From: Rhodobacter sp.
Lineage (GTDB): Bacteria; Pseudomonadota; Alphaproteobacteria; Rhodobacterales; Rhodobacteraceae
DNA: 62,573 bases
Assembly: GCA_027487575.1 (NCBI GenBank)
Contig: JAIYDJ010000038.1
Location: 1 to 62,573, forward strand
Direction: 5' to 3'
The translations under genes were made by a program, and so were the position numbers. Position 1 is the first letter of the stretch. Every line of letters begins with the position of its first letter. The notes under the pieces are model-generated. The model was not told the DNA's origin and did no database searches. It was given only the letters and a program-made list of their open reading frames with translations. Of the stretch, positions 17,316-25,738 are shown piece by piece.

Positions 17316-18064
17316 CGCAAATCACCCTGATCACCGGCGCAGGCATCGGCATCGGCCGCGCCACGGCCCTGGCGTTCGCCGCGACAGGCAGCCATGTCGT
17401 CGTGACCGACGTGCTGGAGCCGCAGGGCCATGCCGTCGTCGCGGACATCAAGGCGGCGGGCGGCAGCGCGGAGTTCATGGCGCTCGACGTGCGCTCGACC
17501 GAAGGCGCGGATGCGGTGGTCGCCGCCGTCGAGGCGAAGCATGGCCGGATCGACACCATCGTCGCCAATGCCGGGATCGCGCACCGGGTGCCCCTTGCGG
17601 ACCTGACCGACGAAAAGTGGGACCACACGTTTGATATCGACCTCAAGGGCATCTACCGCATCGTGCGCCCCGCCCTGCCCGGCATGAAGGCGCGCAGATC
17701 GGGGTCCGTGATCGCCTTGTCGTCAATCATGGGCGTGGCTTACGGCTGGGATGAGCATGTCCACTATTCGGCGGCCAAGGCCGGGGTCGTGGGGCTGGTG
17801 CGCGGGCTGGCGGTCGAACTTGCCCGCGACGGAATCCGCGTCAACGGCGTGGCCCCCGGCTACATCCGCACGGCGCAACTGCTGTCGAAAGAGCATTCGG
17901 TCGGCCCCGATGCCGACAAATGCGGAGAATACATCCCCATGGGGCGCATCGGCGAGCCGGACGACATCGCCGACGTGATCCTGTTTCTGGCGTCCCATGG
18001 CGCGCGATACGTGACCGGACAGGTCATTGTCGTGGATGGAGGGCTGCTTGTCGGGCGGTACTGA
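17312..18064 (+). CDS. Short-chain dehydrogenase/reductase (second of a coupled pair)
   Basis: The 250-residue enzyme is a classical SDR with the cofactor motif TGAGIGIG (8-15), ANAG (85-88), catalytic S138, Y152 and K156, and the standard VVDGG C-terminal motif. An acidic residue after the second beta strand (TDV, about 32-34) suggests preference for NAD over NADP. It overlaps the first SDR by four bases but is clearly a different paralogue, so the two may act on successive steps or on two stereoisomers. The exported binding-protein gene follows 53 bases later. Confidence 0.88.
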   Translation: MTQITLITGAGIGIGRATALAFAATGSHVVVTDVLEPQGHAVVADIKAAGGSAEFMALDVRSTEGADAVVAAVEAKHGRIDTIVANAGIAHRVPLADLTDEKWDHTFDIDLKGIYRIVRPALPGMKARRSGSVIALSSIMGVAYGWDEHVHYSAAKAGVVGLVRGLAVELARDGIRVNGVAPGYIRTAQLLSKEHSVGPDADKCGEYIPMGRIGEPDDIADVILFLASHGARYVTGQVIVVDGGLLVGRY

Positions 18065-18117
18065 TCCGGCGGCAAAGAAGAAGACTGAACCAAGCAAAGA
18101 CCACAGGAGGTAGAAGA

Positions 18118-19341
18118 ATGAACGAAATGTCTCTTTCCAGACGGAAATTCCTGCAAACCACCGCAGGCTCGATGGCGCTGGCAGCGGGCGGCATGCCCTT
18201 CCTTGGCGCGCAGCAGGCCTTCGCGGCCGATCTCGCGTCGCAGGAACTGCGCACCGTCGGTCTGTCCGTGACCGTGCAGGAGCGCATCCTGAACGAGTTC
18301 AAGGCCGCCTCGGGGGTCAAGGCGGTGTCGGGCAAGGCCGACATCTTCCCGAACACCCAGACCGAACTGCTGTCGGGCTCCACCTCGTACGACTGCTGGG
18401 AAGTGATCGGCGAACGTCTGCCGTCCATCGTGCAGACCGACCTCGTGTCGCCGATCCCGACCGCAAACCTGAAGAACTGGACCGGCATCGGGGAAAGCTT
18501 CCTCAAGCCGTCCGACAAGTGGGAAGCCCGCGCGCAGATCGTCGGCCAGATCTGGACCGATGAATCGCAGACCGCACTGAACATGGTTCCGACCGTCTAC
18601 AACTTCGACTCCATCGGATACCGTCCCGATCTGGTCGATGCGGAAGAAGCCTCGAACTGGTCCGCGCTGTTCGACCCCAAGTTCAAGGGCAAGACCGGTC
18701 TGAACGTCGACCCGCTGATCGCGTTCGGTCAGGCCGTCATGGCGATGAACGAACTGGGCCTGCTGAACGTCGCAAACCCCGGCAACCCGGATGCTGCGGC
18801 CATCGAGGAAGCCTCCAAATTCCTGATCTCGAAGAAGAAGGAAGGCCAGTTCCGCGCGCTGTGGGGTGACTTCGGCGAGTTGGTGAACCTTCTGGCCTCG
18901 GGCGAGATGATCATCGCCGACGCCTGGCAGCCCGCCGTGATGGCGGTCAAGGCACAGGGCGTGCAGTGCTCTTACGCCACGATGAAGGCAGGCTACCGCG
19001 GTTGGGCTATCGGGGTTTCGGCGCTGAAATCCTCGCCGAACCTCGATGCCGTCACCGCCTATGCCGACTACTGGCTGTCGGGCGGACCGGCGGTTGCCGT
19101 GTCCGAACAGGGCTACTATTCGCCCAACGACAAGGTCAAGGCGATCATGGCCCCCGAAAAGTACGCCTTCTGGTACGAAGGCGCACCATGGGTTGGCGCG
19201 GAAGACCGTGGCATCAAGGAAGGCGATCTTCGCGACGGCGGCAGCCTCGCGACCCGCGCGGCGAACGTGGCCTATTGGCACCAGTGGCCGGACGAGTACG
19301 ACCTGCTGATCCAGAAGTGGGACGAATTCCTGTCGGCCTGA
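18118..19341 (+). CDS. Tat-exported PotD-type ABC substrate-binding protein
   Basis: This 407-residue periplasmic binding protein of the extracellular solute-binding family 1 carries a twin-arginine signal at its start: SRRKFLQTTAG at residues 6-16, then a hydrophobic stretch ending near AFA at 36-38. It would deliver the substrate to the PotB/PotC-type permeases. A very good ribosome site (AGGAGG) and a hairpin right after the stop fit the higher expression usual for binding proteins. The protein shares its fold and several motifs with the signal-less protein at 11315-12559. Substrate specificity cannot be read from the sequence. Confidence 0.9.
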   Translation: MNEMSLSRRKFLQTTAGSMALAAGGMPFLGAQQAFAADLASQELRTVGLSVTVQERILNEFKAASGVKAVSGKADIFPNTQTELLSGSTSYDCWEVIGERLPSIVQTDLVSPIPTANLKNWTGIGESFLKPSDKWEARAQIVGQIWTDESQTALNMVPTVYNFDSIGYRPDLVDAEEASNWSALFDPKFKGKTGLNVDPLIAFGQAVMAMNELGLLNVANPGNPDAAAIEEASKFLISKKKEGQFRALWGDFGELVNLLASGEMIIADAWQPAVMAVKAQGVQCSYATMKAGYRGWAIGVSALKSSPNLDAVTAYADYWLSGGPAVAVSEQGYYSPNDKVKAIMAPEKYAFWYEGAPWVGAEDRGIKEGDLRDGGSLATRAANVAYWHQWPDEYDLLIQKWDEFLSA

Positions 19342-19353
19342 TCCTGAAACGCC

Positions 19354-19378
19354 GGGCCGGGGCGTCATGCCCCGGTCC
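19354..19378 (+). terminator. Intra-operon hairpin after the binding-protein gene
   Basis: A ten-pair stem with one G-U pair (19354-19363 against 19369-19378) and a five-base loop lies between the binding-protein stop and the second ATPase. Such hairpins often stabilise binding-protein mRNA and reduce downstream expression. The in-frame ATG at 19367 is buried in the loop, which argues against its use as a start. Confidence 0.5.
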
Positions 19379-19408
19379 ATCCCTGCCCAAACCCGAGGAT
19401 CCACACCC

Positions 19409-20512
19409 GTGGCCTATGACCTGCAGCTTTCGCATATCGGCAAGGTGTACGACAACGGCACGCCGGCCGTGATCGACTTCAACCTTGATGTCGACAAGGG
19501 CGAGTTCATCGCCTTCCTCGGCCCGTCCGGCTGCGGCAAGACGACGACCCTGCGGATGATTGCGGGTTTCGAGACGATCACCTCGGGCGATCTGATGATC
19601 CGCGGGAAACGGATCAACGATCTGGCCCCCGAACAGCGTCCGACCTCGATGATCTTCCAGAATTACGCGCTGTTCCCGCACATGACGGTGCGGCAGAACG
19701 TGCATTTCGGCCTTGAGGTGAAGAAGACCCCGGTGGCCGAGGCGAACCGCAAGGTGGACCGCATCCTTGACAAGCTGGGCCTGACCGAGGTGGCCGACGT
19801 GCGGCCCACCCGGCTTTCGGGCGGGCAGCGCCAGCGGATCGCGCTGGCCCGGTCTCTGGTGGTGGAACCCGACATCCTGCTGCTGGATGAACCGCTTGGC
19901 GCACTGGACGCCAACCTGCGCAAAAGCATCCAGAACGAGTTGAAACTGCTGCAGCGCGATCTGGGCATCACCTTTGTGTTCGTCACCCACGCGCAGTCCG
20001 AGGCGCTGGCGCTGTCGGACCGGATCGTGGTGATGAACGCCGGAAGGGTCGAGCAGATCAGCGCGCCGCGTGAATTGTATACCCGCCCCTCGAGCCTGTT
20101 CGTGGCACGCTTCATCGGGGCGAACACGCTGATTTCCGGCACGGCGCGCACCAGTGCGGATGGCCAGGTGCAGGTCGACTCGGCCTTTGGCCCGCTGGCC
20201 GCGATTGCCCATGGCGCGGCGGTCGCACCCGGTGCGGCGGTGTCCATCGTGCTGCCCGCCGAGGCGATGCATGTCCTGCCCGGAACCCTGCCCGAAGCAG
20301 AGGCGCGCGGAACACACGGGGCGAACGTCATTCCCTGCCAGATCAACCGGTTGCAGCTTGTCGGGCATATCATGCAGATCGCCCTGACTTTCCCGAACGG
20401 CGATGTCGTGTCGCTGGAGGGGCATGAGGACAAGTATCGCGGCTTGCTGGTGGCGGGGGCTTCCGGATATGTCGCATGGTCGCCGCAAGACGCGACCCTG
20501 ATCGTCGGATAG
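19409..20512 (+). CDS. PotA-type ABC importer ATPase, intact
   Basis: The 367-residue protein is a complete PotA-family ATPase: Walker A GPSGCGKT (38-45), Q84, signature LSGGQ (136-140), Walker B ILLLDE (156-161), H-loop histidine H194 in VTHAQSEAL, and a C-terminal TOBE domain. It probably forms the working ATPase of the upstream PotB/PotC pair, as a homodimer or as a heterodimer with the H-loop-less ATPase at 13799. The GTG at 19409 is chosen because GAGGA lies about ten bases upstream, while the ATG at 19367 sits in a hairpin. The amidase gene starts nine bases later. Confidence 0.88.
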   Translation: MAYDLQLSHIGKVYDNGTPAVIDFNLDVDKGEFIAFLGPSGCGKTTTLRMIAGFETITSGDLMIRGKRINDLAPEQRPTSMIFQNYALFPHMTVRQNVHFGLEVKKTPVAEANRKVDRILDKLGLTEVADVRPTRLSGGQRQRIALARSLVVEPDILLLDEPLGALDANLRKSIQNELKLLQRDLGITFVFVTHAQSEALALSDRIVVMNAGRVEQISAPRELYTRPSSLFVARFIGANTLISGTARTSADGQVQVDSAFGPLAAIAHGAAVAPGAAVSIVLPAEAMHVLPGTLPEAEARGTHGANVIPCQINRLQLVGHIMQIALTFPNGDVVSLEGHEDKYRGLLVAGASGYVAWSPQDATLIVG

Positions 20513-20521
20513 GGGTGCTGC

Positions 20522-21871
20522 ATGTCGATCGGCACCGTCAGCCAGCTTTCCCGTGACCTGCGCAGCGGCAAGCGCGATCCTGTCGATCTGGTGGCAGAGG
20601 TGTTCGACCGCATCACGGCCCACGGCGACCCGGCCCTGTTCATCCGCACCCTGCGCCCGCGCGCCGAAGCCGAAGCGCAAGCCGCACGGTTGCGGTTGCG
20701 GGCGGGAAATCCGGCCAGTCTGGCCGATGGCGTGCCGATGGCGTGGAAAGACCTGTTCGACCTGCAGGGCACGGTGACGACCGCAGGATCGGTCGTGCTG
20801 CGCGGCGACGTGCCCGCCGCCCGTGACGCGGCGCTGGTCCATGCGGCGATGCGCGCCGGGATGGTCAGCGTGGGTGCAGTCAACATGACCGAATTCGCCT
20901 ATTCCGGCATCGGCCTGAACCCGCACTACGGCACGCCACGCAACCCCTGCGATCCGGTCGTGGCGCGGTCGCCCGGCGGGTCATCGTCTGGAAGCGGTGC
21001 GGTGGTGGCGGCGGGCATCGTGCCTGTGTCCATCGGCACCGACACGGGCGGGTCAATCCGGATACCGGCGTCCTTCAACGGCGTCGTGGGATACAAGACC
21101 TCGGTCGGGCACTATCCGATGGATGGGGTTTTCCCGCTGTCGCGCACGCTCGACACGCTGGGTCCGCTGGCGCAGACCGTCGAAGATTGCGTGCTGACCG
21201 ACGCCGCCCTGCGCGGCCTGCGCGCCCCGGCCATCGCAGTGGCATCGGTGACATTGCTCGATTTCGTCATTCCCGACAGCCACATGATGGATGACCTTTC
21301 CCCCGCCGTGGCCGCGAACTTCGAGGCGGCGGTTGCGCGCCTGTCAGCGGCCGGGGCGCGGGTCCGTCCGATCGCCCTGCCCGAACTGCGCGAGGTCGCA
21401 GACCTCATGGGCCGCTACGGCCCGCTGACCTCGGCCGAGGCGATGGATGTGCACCGCGAACGCCTGTCCGGGCCGGACGCCGCCCGCGTCGACCCGCGCG
21501 TGGTGCGCCGCATCCGGATGGCCGACGGGATGAGTGCCGTCGACCTGATCCGCCTGACCCGCGCCCGCGCCGACTGGATCGGACGGATCAACGCGCGGCT
21601 GGGGTCGGCCATCCTGATCTGTCCGACGACCCCGTCTGTGGCAATGCCGATCGCACCGCTGGAGGCGGATGTGGAGGTGTTCTTCCACCACAATTTCCGT
21701 GCCCTGCGCAACACGGCCATCGGCAACTTTCTGGATTGGTGCGGGCTGTCCATCCCTTCGGGGCAGGACAGCGATTCGATGCCGACGGGGTTCATGCTGT
21801 GCGCGCCGCGCGGGCAGGACGCGCGGATGCTGGCGGCGGGACTTTCCATCGAACGACTTGTCAGAGGATGA
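20522..21871 (+). CDS. Amidase (amidase signature family)
   Basis: This 449-residue enzyme belongs to the amidase signature family. The catalytic triad is visible as K76 (PMAWKD), the cis-serine at 154 in PGGSSSGS and the nucleophile S178 in GTDTGGSIRIP; the 24-residue serine spacing is standard. It hydrolyses a linear amide to a carboxylic acid and ammonia. In this locus it would fit the last step, after ring opening yields a monoamide or half-amide. No signal peptide is present, so it is cytoplasmic. It lies nine bases after the ATPase and overlaps the signal for the next gene, so it belongs to the same operon. Confidence 0.9.
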   Translation: MSIGTVSQLSRDLRSGKRDPVDLVAEVFDRITAHGDPALFIRTLRPRAEAEAQAARLRLRAGNPASLADGVPMAWKDLFDLQGTVTTAGSVVLRGDVPAARDAALVHAAMRAGMVSVGAVNMTEFAYSGIGLNPHYGTPRNPCDPVVARSPGGSSSGSGAVVAAGIVPVSIGTDTGGSIRIPASFNGVVGYKTSVGHYPMDGVFPLSRTLDTLGPLAQTVEDCVLTDAALRGLRAPAIAVASVTLLDFVIPDSHMMDDLSPAVAANFEAAVARLSAAGARVRPIALPELREVADLMGRYGPLTSAEAMDVHRERLSGPDAARVDPRVVRRIRMADGMSAVDLIRLTRARADWIGRINARLGSAILICPTTPSVAMPIAPLEADVEVFFHHNFRALRNTAIGNFLDWCGLSIPSGQDSDSMPTGFMLCAPRGQDARMLAAGLSIERLVRG

Positions 21872-21873
21872 CC

Positions 21874-23052
21874 ATGGCTGAAGCGTTTCCGACACTGTTC
21901 TCGCCCGCCAACCTTGGTCCGCTGACACTGCGCAACAGGATCGCAATGGCCCCGCTGACGCGCCAGATGGCACATGCGGACGGCACGCCGACCGACGAGA
22001 TGGCAGCCTACTATGCGCGCCGCGCCCGGGGCGGGCTGGGGCTGATCATCACCGAAGGGACCTATGAGCAGGATGGCTGGCAGTCGAAGTCCTACATGTC
22101 CCAACCCGGCATCGCGACCGATGCACATGTCGCCGGATGGTCCAGGGTGTGCGATGCCGTCCATGCCCACGATTGCAGGATCATCATCCAGTTGATGCAT
22201 GGGGGGCGCGTGTCGGATCCGCGTGTCCTGAACGGGCAACCCCCGGTCAGCGCATCGGCCACCCGAAGCGAAGGCTGGTCGCTTTACACGGACAACAGCT
22301 ATGAAAAGGACATCCGCAATATCGCGGGCGAATGGCCGAAGGTCACCTTTGGCCAGGCCCGCGCACTGAGCGTTGCGGACATTCACGAGGTGGCAGACGG
22401 CTTTGCCGCCGGGGCTGGCCGCGCGATCGCTGCCGGCGCCGACGGGGTCGAGGTGCACGGGGCGAACGGCTATCTGCTGTGGCAGTTCATCAACCCCGCG
22501 ACCAACCTGCGCACCGACGAATTCGGCGGTTCGGCCGAGAACAACCTGCGCTTCGCAAAGCTGATCGGAGACAGGATCCGTGCTGTCATCGGACCCGACA
22601 AGCTCATCACCCTCAGGCTCAGCCAGGACGGGGTTGACGATTTCGTCGGTGCCTGGCCCGGCGTCGCCTATGCCAAGGCCATCGGCGCAGCACTGCAGAA
22701 TTCGGCCTTTGACGCGTTGCACTGGTCCAGCTTCGACTATCTGACCAACCGGCAGACCGACGATGCGACACCGATGCCGACCGTGATCGGCCGCGCTTCG
22801 GGCAAGCCGATGATCACCAACGGCGGCATTGCGACGGGCGCGCAGGCCGAGGCTGCGCTGACCAGCGGTGCCGCCGACATCGTGGCCATCGGCCGCCCGA
22901 TCTTTGCCCACCCGGACTGGCCGTACATCGTCCGGTCCGGGGCCGACTATGACTGGTTGCCCTTCGACCGCAAATACGTGGTCCAGCCACCGTTGGACTA
23001 TGGTCTTGCCTATCCCGTGGGTCTGGCCGACCCGCTTTGGCCCACTGCATAA
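21874..23052 (+). CDS. Old Yellow Enzyme family NADH:flavin oxidoreductase
   Basis: The 392-residue protein is a single-domain FMN-binding TIM barrel of the Old Yellow Enzyme family, without the C-terminal iron-sulfur/FAD region of the 2,4-dienoyl-CoA reductase type. Typical stretches are NRIAMAPLTR near the N terminus, GVEVHGANGYLLWQFINP with NLRTDEFGGS after it, and a C-terminal GGI..A..A..AL..G.AD.VAIGRPIFA phosphate-binding region. It would reduce an activated carbon-carbon double bond with NAD(P)H, which suits an unsaturated imide such as a maleimide-like ring. The ATG at 21874 is chosen over 21868 because the AGAGG site touches the latter. Confidence 0.88.
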   Translation: MAEAFPTLFSPANLGPLTLRNRIAMAPLTRQMAHADGTPTDEMAAYYARRARGGLGLIITEGTYEQDGWQSKSYMSQPGIATDAHVAGWSRVCDAVHAHDCRIIIQLMHGGRVSDPRVLNGQPPVSASATRSEGWSLYTDNSYEKDIRNIAGEWPKVTFGQARALSVADIHEVADGFAAGAGRAIAAGADGVEVHGANGYLLWQFINPATNLRTDEFGGSAENNLRFAKLIGDRIRAVIGPDKLITLRLSQDGVDDFVGAWPGVAYAKAIGAALQNSAFDALHWSSFDYLTNRQTDDATPMPTVIGRASGKPMITNGGIATGAQAEAALTSGAADIVAIGRPIFAHPDWPYIVRSGADYDWLPFDRKYVVQPPLDYGLAYPVGLADPLWPTA

Positions 23053-23070
23053 CCTGAGGAGGAACTTCAC

Positions 23071-23973
23071 ATGCCCAAGAAAATAATGTGCGCTTTCGGG
23101 ACCGATATCGACTCGGTTGCCGGCTGGATCGGGTCCTATGGCGGCGGCGACAGCCCGTCCGACATTCAGCGCGGCATCTTTGCAACCGAAGTGGGCGTGC
23201 CGCGCCTGCTGCGCCTGTTCAAGAAGTACGGTCTGAAGACCAGCTTCTTCATCCCCGGTCACAGCCTTGAAACCTTCCCCAAGGAAATGGAGATGATCGT
23301 CAAGGACGGTCACGAGGTTGGCGCGCACGGCTATCTGCACGAAAACCCCATCGCGATGACGCCGAGCCAGGAAGAAGACGTTCTGGTGAAGTCGATCGAG
23401 CTCATCCAGGGCCTGACCGGATCGAAACCGCGCGGCTATGTGGCACCGTGGTGGGAAATGTCGGCCAACACCGCCGCATTGCTGCTGAAGCACGGCTTCA
23501 CCTATGACCACAGCCAGGGCTACCGCGACTTCCAGCCGTTCTATGCCAAGGTCGGCGACAGCTGGAACACCATCGACTATTCCAAGACCGCCAAGGAATG
23601 GATGCACCCCCTGAAGCATGGCACGGAAATCGACCTCGTCGACATCGCGGCCAACTGGTACGTCGACGACCTGCCACCGATGATGTTCATGAAGAAGGCC
23701 CCGAACAGCCACGGCTTCGTCAACCCGCGCGACATCGAGGAAATGTGGCGCGACCAGTTCGACTGGGTCTACCGCGAGATGGAGTATGCGGTGTTCGCCT
23801 TCACCATCCACCCCGATGTGGCAGGCCGCCCGCAGGTTCTGCTGATGCTGGAACGGCTGATCGAATACATCAGCAAGCATTCCGGCGTCGAATGGGCCAC
23901 GTTCGAGGATATCGCCAACGATTTCCGCAAGCGCTATCCCTTTGGCGGCGCCGCGCGTCCCGAAGTGATCTGA
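23071..23973 (+). CDS. Polysaccharide-deacetylase-fold hydrolase, cyclic imidase / HpPgdA-like
   Basis: This 300-residue cytoplasmic protein has the NodB/PuuE polysaccharide deacetylase fold of the HpPgdA subgroup. The metal triad is D14 (TDIDS), H86 and H90 ([10 protein letters not shown]). Family members without a signal peptide include cyclic imide hydrolases and allantoinase PuuE, which open imide or ureide rings. With hydantoinase, oxoprolinase and amidase genes in the same locus, ring opening of a cyclic imide is the most economical guess; a sugar deacetylase is less likely because the protein is not exported. It is the last gene before a strong hairpin. Confidence 0.8.
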   Translation: MPKKIMCAFGTDIDSVAGWIGSYGGGDSPSDIQRGIFATEVGVPRLLRLFKKYGLKTSFFIPGHSLETFPKEMEMIVKDGHEVGAHGYLHENPIAMTPSQEEDVLVKSIELIQGLTGSKPRGYVAPWWEMSANTAALLLKHGFTYDHSQGYRDFQPFYAKVGDSWNTIDYSKTAKEWMHPLKHGTEIDLVDIAANWYVDDLPPMMFMKKAPNSHGFVNPRDIEEMWRDQFDWVYREMEYAVFAFTIHPDVAGRPQVLLMLERLIEYISKHSGVEWATFEDIANDFRKRYPFGGAARPEVI

Positions 23974-23978
23974 TCTAC

Positions 23979-24008
23979 TGGCCGGGGTGTCGCTGGCTGC
24001 CCCGGCCA
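23979..24008 (+). terminator. Hairpin ending the importer/catabolic operon
   Basis: A nine-pair perfect stem (TGGCCGGGG at 23979-23987 against CCCCGGCCA at 24000-24008) with a 12-base loop begins five bases after the stop of the imidase-like gene. No strong T-run follows. It probably marks the 3' end of the long pot operon. Confidence 0.5.
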
Positions 24009-24029
24009 CATTCTGGAAAGACCGAAAGC

Positions 24030-24323
24030 ATGTGCAACGCCTGCGGCAACCCCGCCGTACCGGGCCATTGGACGGATGCCGGGGCTGCCACCCCCGGCGA
24101 CCGCCTGCGCGCGCGCTTTCACCGCGCGGGGGTTCTGAACGCCATTCTGCGGCCCTACGGCCTTTCGGCGCATGATGGCGGCGTGGTGCCGGGCATCCAG
24201 TTGTCCACGCTGTCGGGTGCATCGGTGATCGTGCCCGATCTGGCCGCCGTGTGGGCCGAGGCCGAACGGCTGGTCGGCCGCCCGATCGACCCGCTGGATG
24301 CGCGGTATCTGGATGCAGACTGA
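24030..24323 (+). CDS. Conserved-looking 97-residue protein coupled to a CobW-type GTPase
   Basis: The 97-residue protein is not one I recognise. It starts with a CNACG pair of cysteines that could bind a metal, then has a mostly hydrophobic, mixed alpha/beta stretch (GVVPGIQLSTLSGASVIVPD). No signal or membrane segment is present. It overlaps the CobW-type GTPase gene by 11 bases, so the two are co-translated and may work together in metal delivery. The nearest candidate client is the metal-dependent imidase-like enzyme immediately upstream; that is inference from position only. The ATG at 24030 follows GGAAAGACCGAAAG. Confidence 0.65.
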   Translation: MCNACGNPAVPGHWTDAGAATPGDRLRARFHRAGVLNAILRPYGLSAHDGGVVPGIQLSTLSGASVIVPDLAAVWAEAERLVGRPIDPLDARYLDAD

Positions 24324-25281
24324 CGACGGGCGGCTGCGGCTCACGGTTCTGGGCGGCTATCTGGGGTCGGGAAAGACCACATGGTTGCGGCACCAGTTGC
24401 ACGCAGCCACCTTTGGCACGAATGTCCATGTCATCGTGAACGAGGCGGCGGAAACCCCGGTGGACGATGCCCTGCTGGGACAGGTCACGCTGCTGGCGGG
24501 CGGGTGCTGCTGTTGTGACGGCAAGCCTGCGCTGATCGCGGCCCTGCGCCGCATCTGCGATGACCGCAGCCGCACCGGTGGCGCGCGGTTTGACCGGATC
24601 GTGCTGGAAACCAGCGGGTTGGCAGACCCGGGCGCGATCGTGGCGGCGATTCAGGGCGACCCTGTGCTGGTGAACCATATCCTTGTCGGGGAAACACTGG
24701 TTGCCGTCGATGCGCTGCATGCGCTGGCGCAACTGGGGACCGAACCCCTGGGACGGCGGCAGGTGGGTGCTGCGGACCGGCTGATCCTGACCAAGACCGA
24801 CGCCTGCGCGCCCGCCGATCTGGCCGCGCTGCGCGCAACCTTGACCGTGCTGAACCCCGGGGCCGAGGTGATGGCGGCGGTGCTGGGCGAAGCGGTGGAC
24901 CTGCCCGCCCTGCCCCCCGGCACGAAACCCGCCCCCCTGCCACCCTTGCCGGAGGAGGATGCCCGTGGCGCGATCCTGCCGACACAGGTTCAGGTCGACC
25001 CCGCCATCGACTGGTCGGCCTTCGCGCTGTGGTTGTCGGCGCTGCTGCATGCGCGCGGCGATGATCTGGTTCGGGTCAAGGGCGTGATCCGCACGCCTGC
25101 CGGGCGGCTCTTGCTGCAAACCGTGCGCCGCGTGGTGCAATCGCCCGAGATCTTGCCCGACGCGCCCGATCAGGGGCAGGATAACCGCATCGTCTTTATC
25201 GGGCGCGGTTATCGGCCTGCCGATCTGGAGCGTTCGTTGCACCGTTTTCTGGGCCGCCCGCTGCCCGTGACCCCAAGATAG
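24313..25281 (+). CDS. CobW/COG0523-family GTPase (metal chaperone type)
   Basis: This 322-residue protein is a COG0523 G3E GTPase. The Walker A motif GGYLGSGKTT lies at residues 14-23, the metal-binding GGCCCC motif at 63-68 (family pattern GCxCC), the Walker B/ETSG stretch near 98-103, and an LTKTD base-specificity motif in the middle; the C-terminal CobW domain follows. Such proteins insert zinc, cobalt or iron into metalloenzymes. The neighbouring metal hydrolases (imidase-like protein, HyuB, PxpA) are possible clients. The ATG at 24313 gives the shorter overlap with the upstream gene; 24298 is also in frame. Confidence 0.88.
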   Translation: MQTDDGRLRLTVLGGYLGSGKTTWLRHQLHAATFGTNVHVIVNEAAETPVDDALLGQVTLLAGGCCCCDGKPALIAALRRICDDRSRTGGARFDRIVLETSGLADPGAIVAAIQGDPVLVNHILVGETLVAVDALHALAQLGTEPLGRRQVGAADRLILTKTDACAPADLAALRATLTVLNPGAEVMAAVLGEAVDLPALPPGTKPAPLPPLPEEDARGAILPTQVQVDPAIDWSAFALWLSALLHARGDDLVRVKGVIRTPAGRLLLQTVRRVVQSPEILPDAPDQGQDNRIVFIGRGYRPADLERSLHRFLGRPLPVTPR

Positions 25282-25291
25282 GAGCCTGCCC

Positions 25292-25738
25292 ATGCCCTGC
25301 ACCATCCGCCCGCTGCGCGCGACTGACGAGGCCGACTGGCGCCGCCTGTGGACCGGGTATCTGGAGTTCTACAAGACCGCAGTGCCCGAGGCTGTCTATG
25401 CCTCCACCTTCGCGCGGTTGCTGGGCGATGATCCGCGGGATTTCAACTGTCTGCTGGCCGAGGTGGACGGCAAGGTGGTGGGGCTGACGCATTACCTGTC
25501 GCACCGGCACGCGTGGAAGGTCGAAGAGGTGATCTATCTGCAGGACCTGTACGTCGATCCGTCGGTGCGCGGCACCGGGGCGGGCCGGGCGCTGATCGAG
25601 GCGGTCTATGCCGTGGCCGATGCGGCGGGAACGCCCGCGGTCTATTGGCTGACGCAGGATTTCAACACGCAGGCGCGGCAGTTGTATGACCGCATCGCTG
25701 CGGTCACGCCGTTCATCCGCTATAACCGCAAGCTTTAG
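25292..25738 (+). CDS. GNAT-family N-acetyltransferase
   Basis: The 148-residue protein is a single-domain GNAT acetyltransferase. It shows the acetyl-CoA pyrophosphate-binding pattern LYVDPSVRGTGAGRALIEAV, followed by YWLTQDFNTQARQLYDRI typical of motif B. The acceptor is unknown. It lies ten bases after the CobW-type gene and may be co-transcribed. Its TAG stop overlaps the TAA stop of the convergent cupin gene within four bases (TTAG at 25735-25738). Confidence 0.85.
   Translation: MPCTIRPLRATDEADWRRLWTGYLEFYKTAVPEAVYASTFARLLGDDPRDFNCLLAEVDGKVVGLTHYLSHRHAWKVEEVIYLQDLYVDPSVRGTGAGRALIEAVYAVADAAGTPAVYWLTQDFNTQARQLYDRIAAVTPFIRYNRKL

Noticed and set aside
19367-19411. ATG at 19367 as start of the second ATPase
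   Set aside because: It lies in the loop of a ten-pair hairpin and has no ribosome site. The GTG at 19409 has GAGGA at a good distance and begins the conserved region.
21415-25305. A 1296-codon open frame on the minus strand
   Set aside because: It lies antisense to the amidase, Old Yellow Enzyme, imidase-like and CobW genes, which have clear families. Its product is rich in His, Arg, Gly and Gln, typical of antisense frames in GC-rich DNA.
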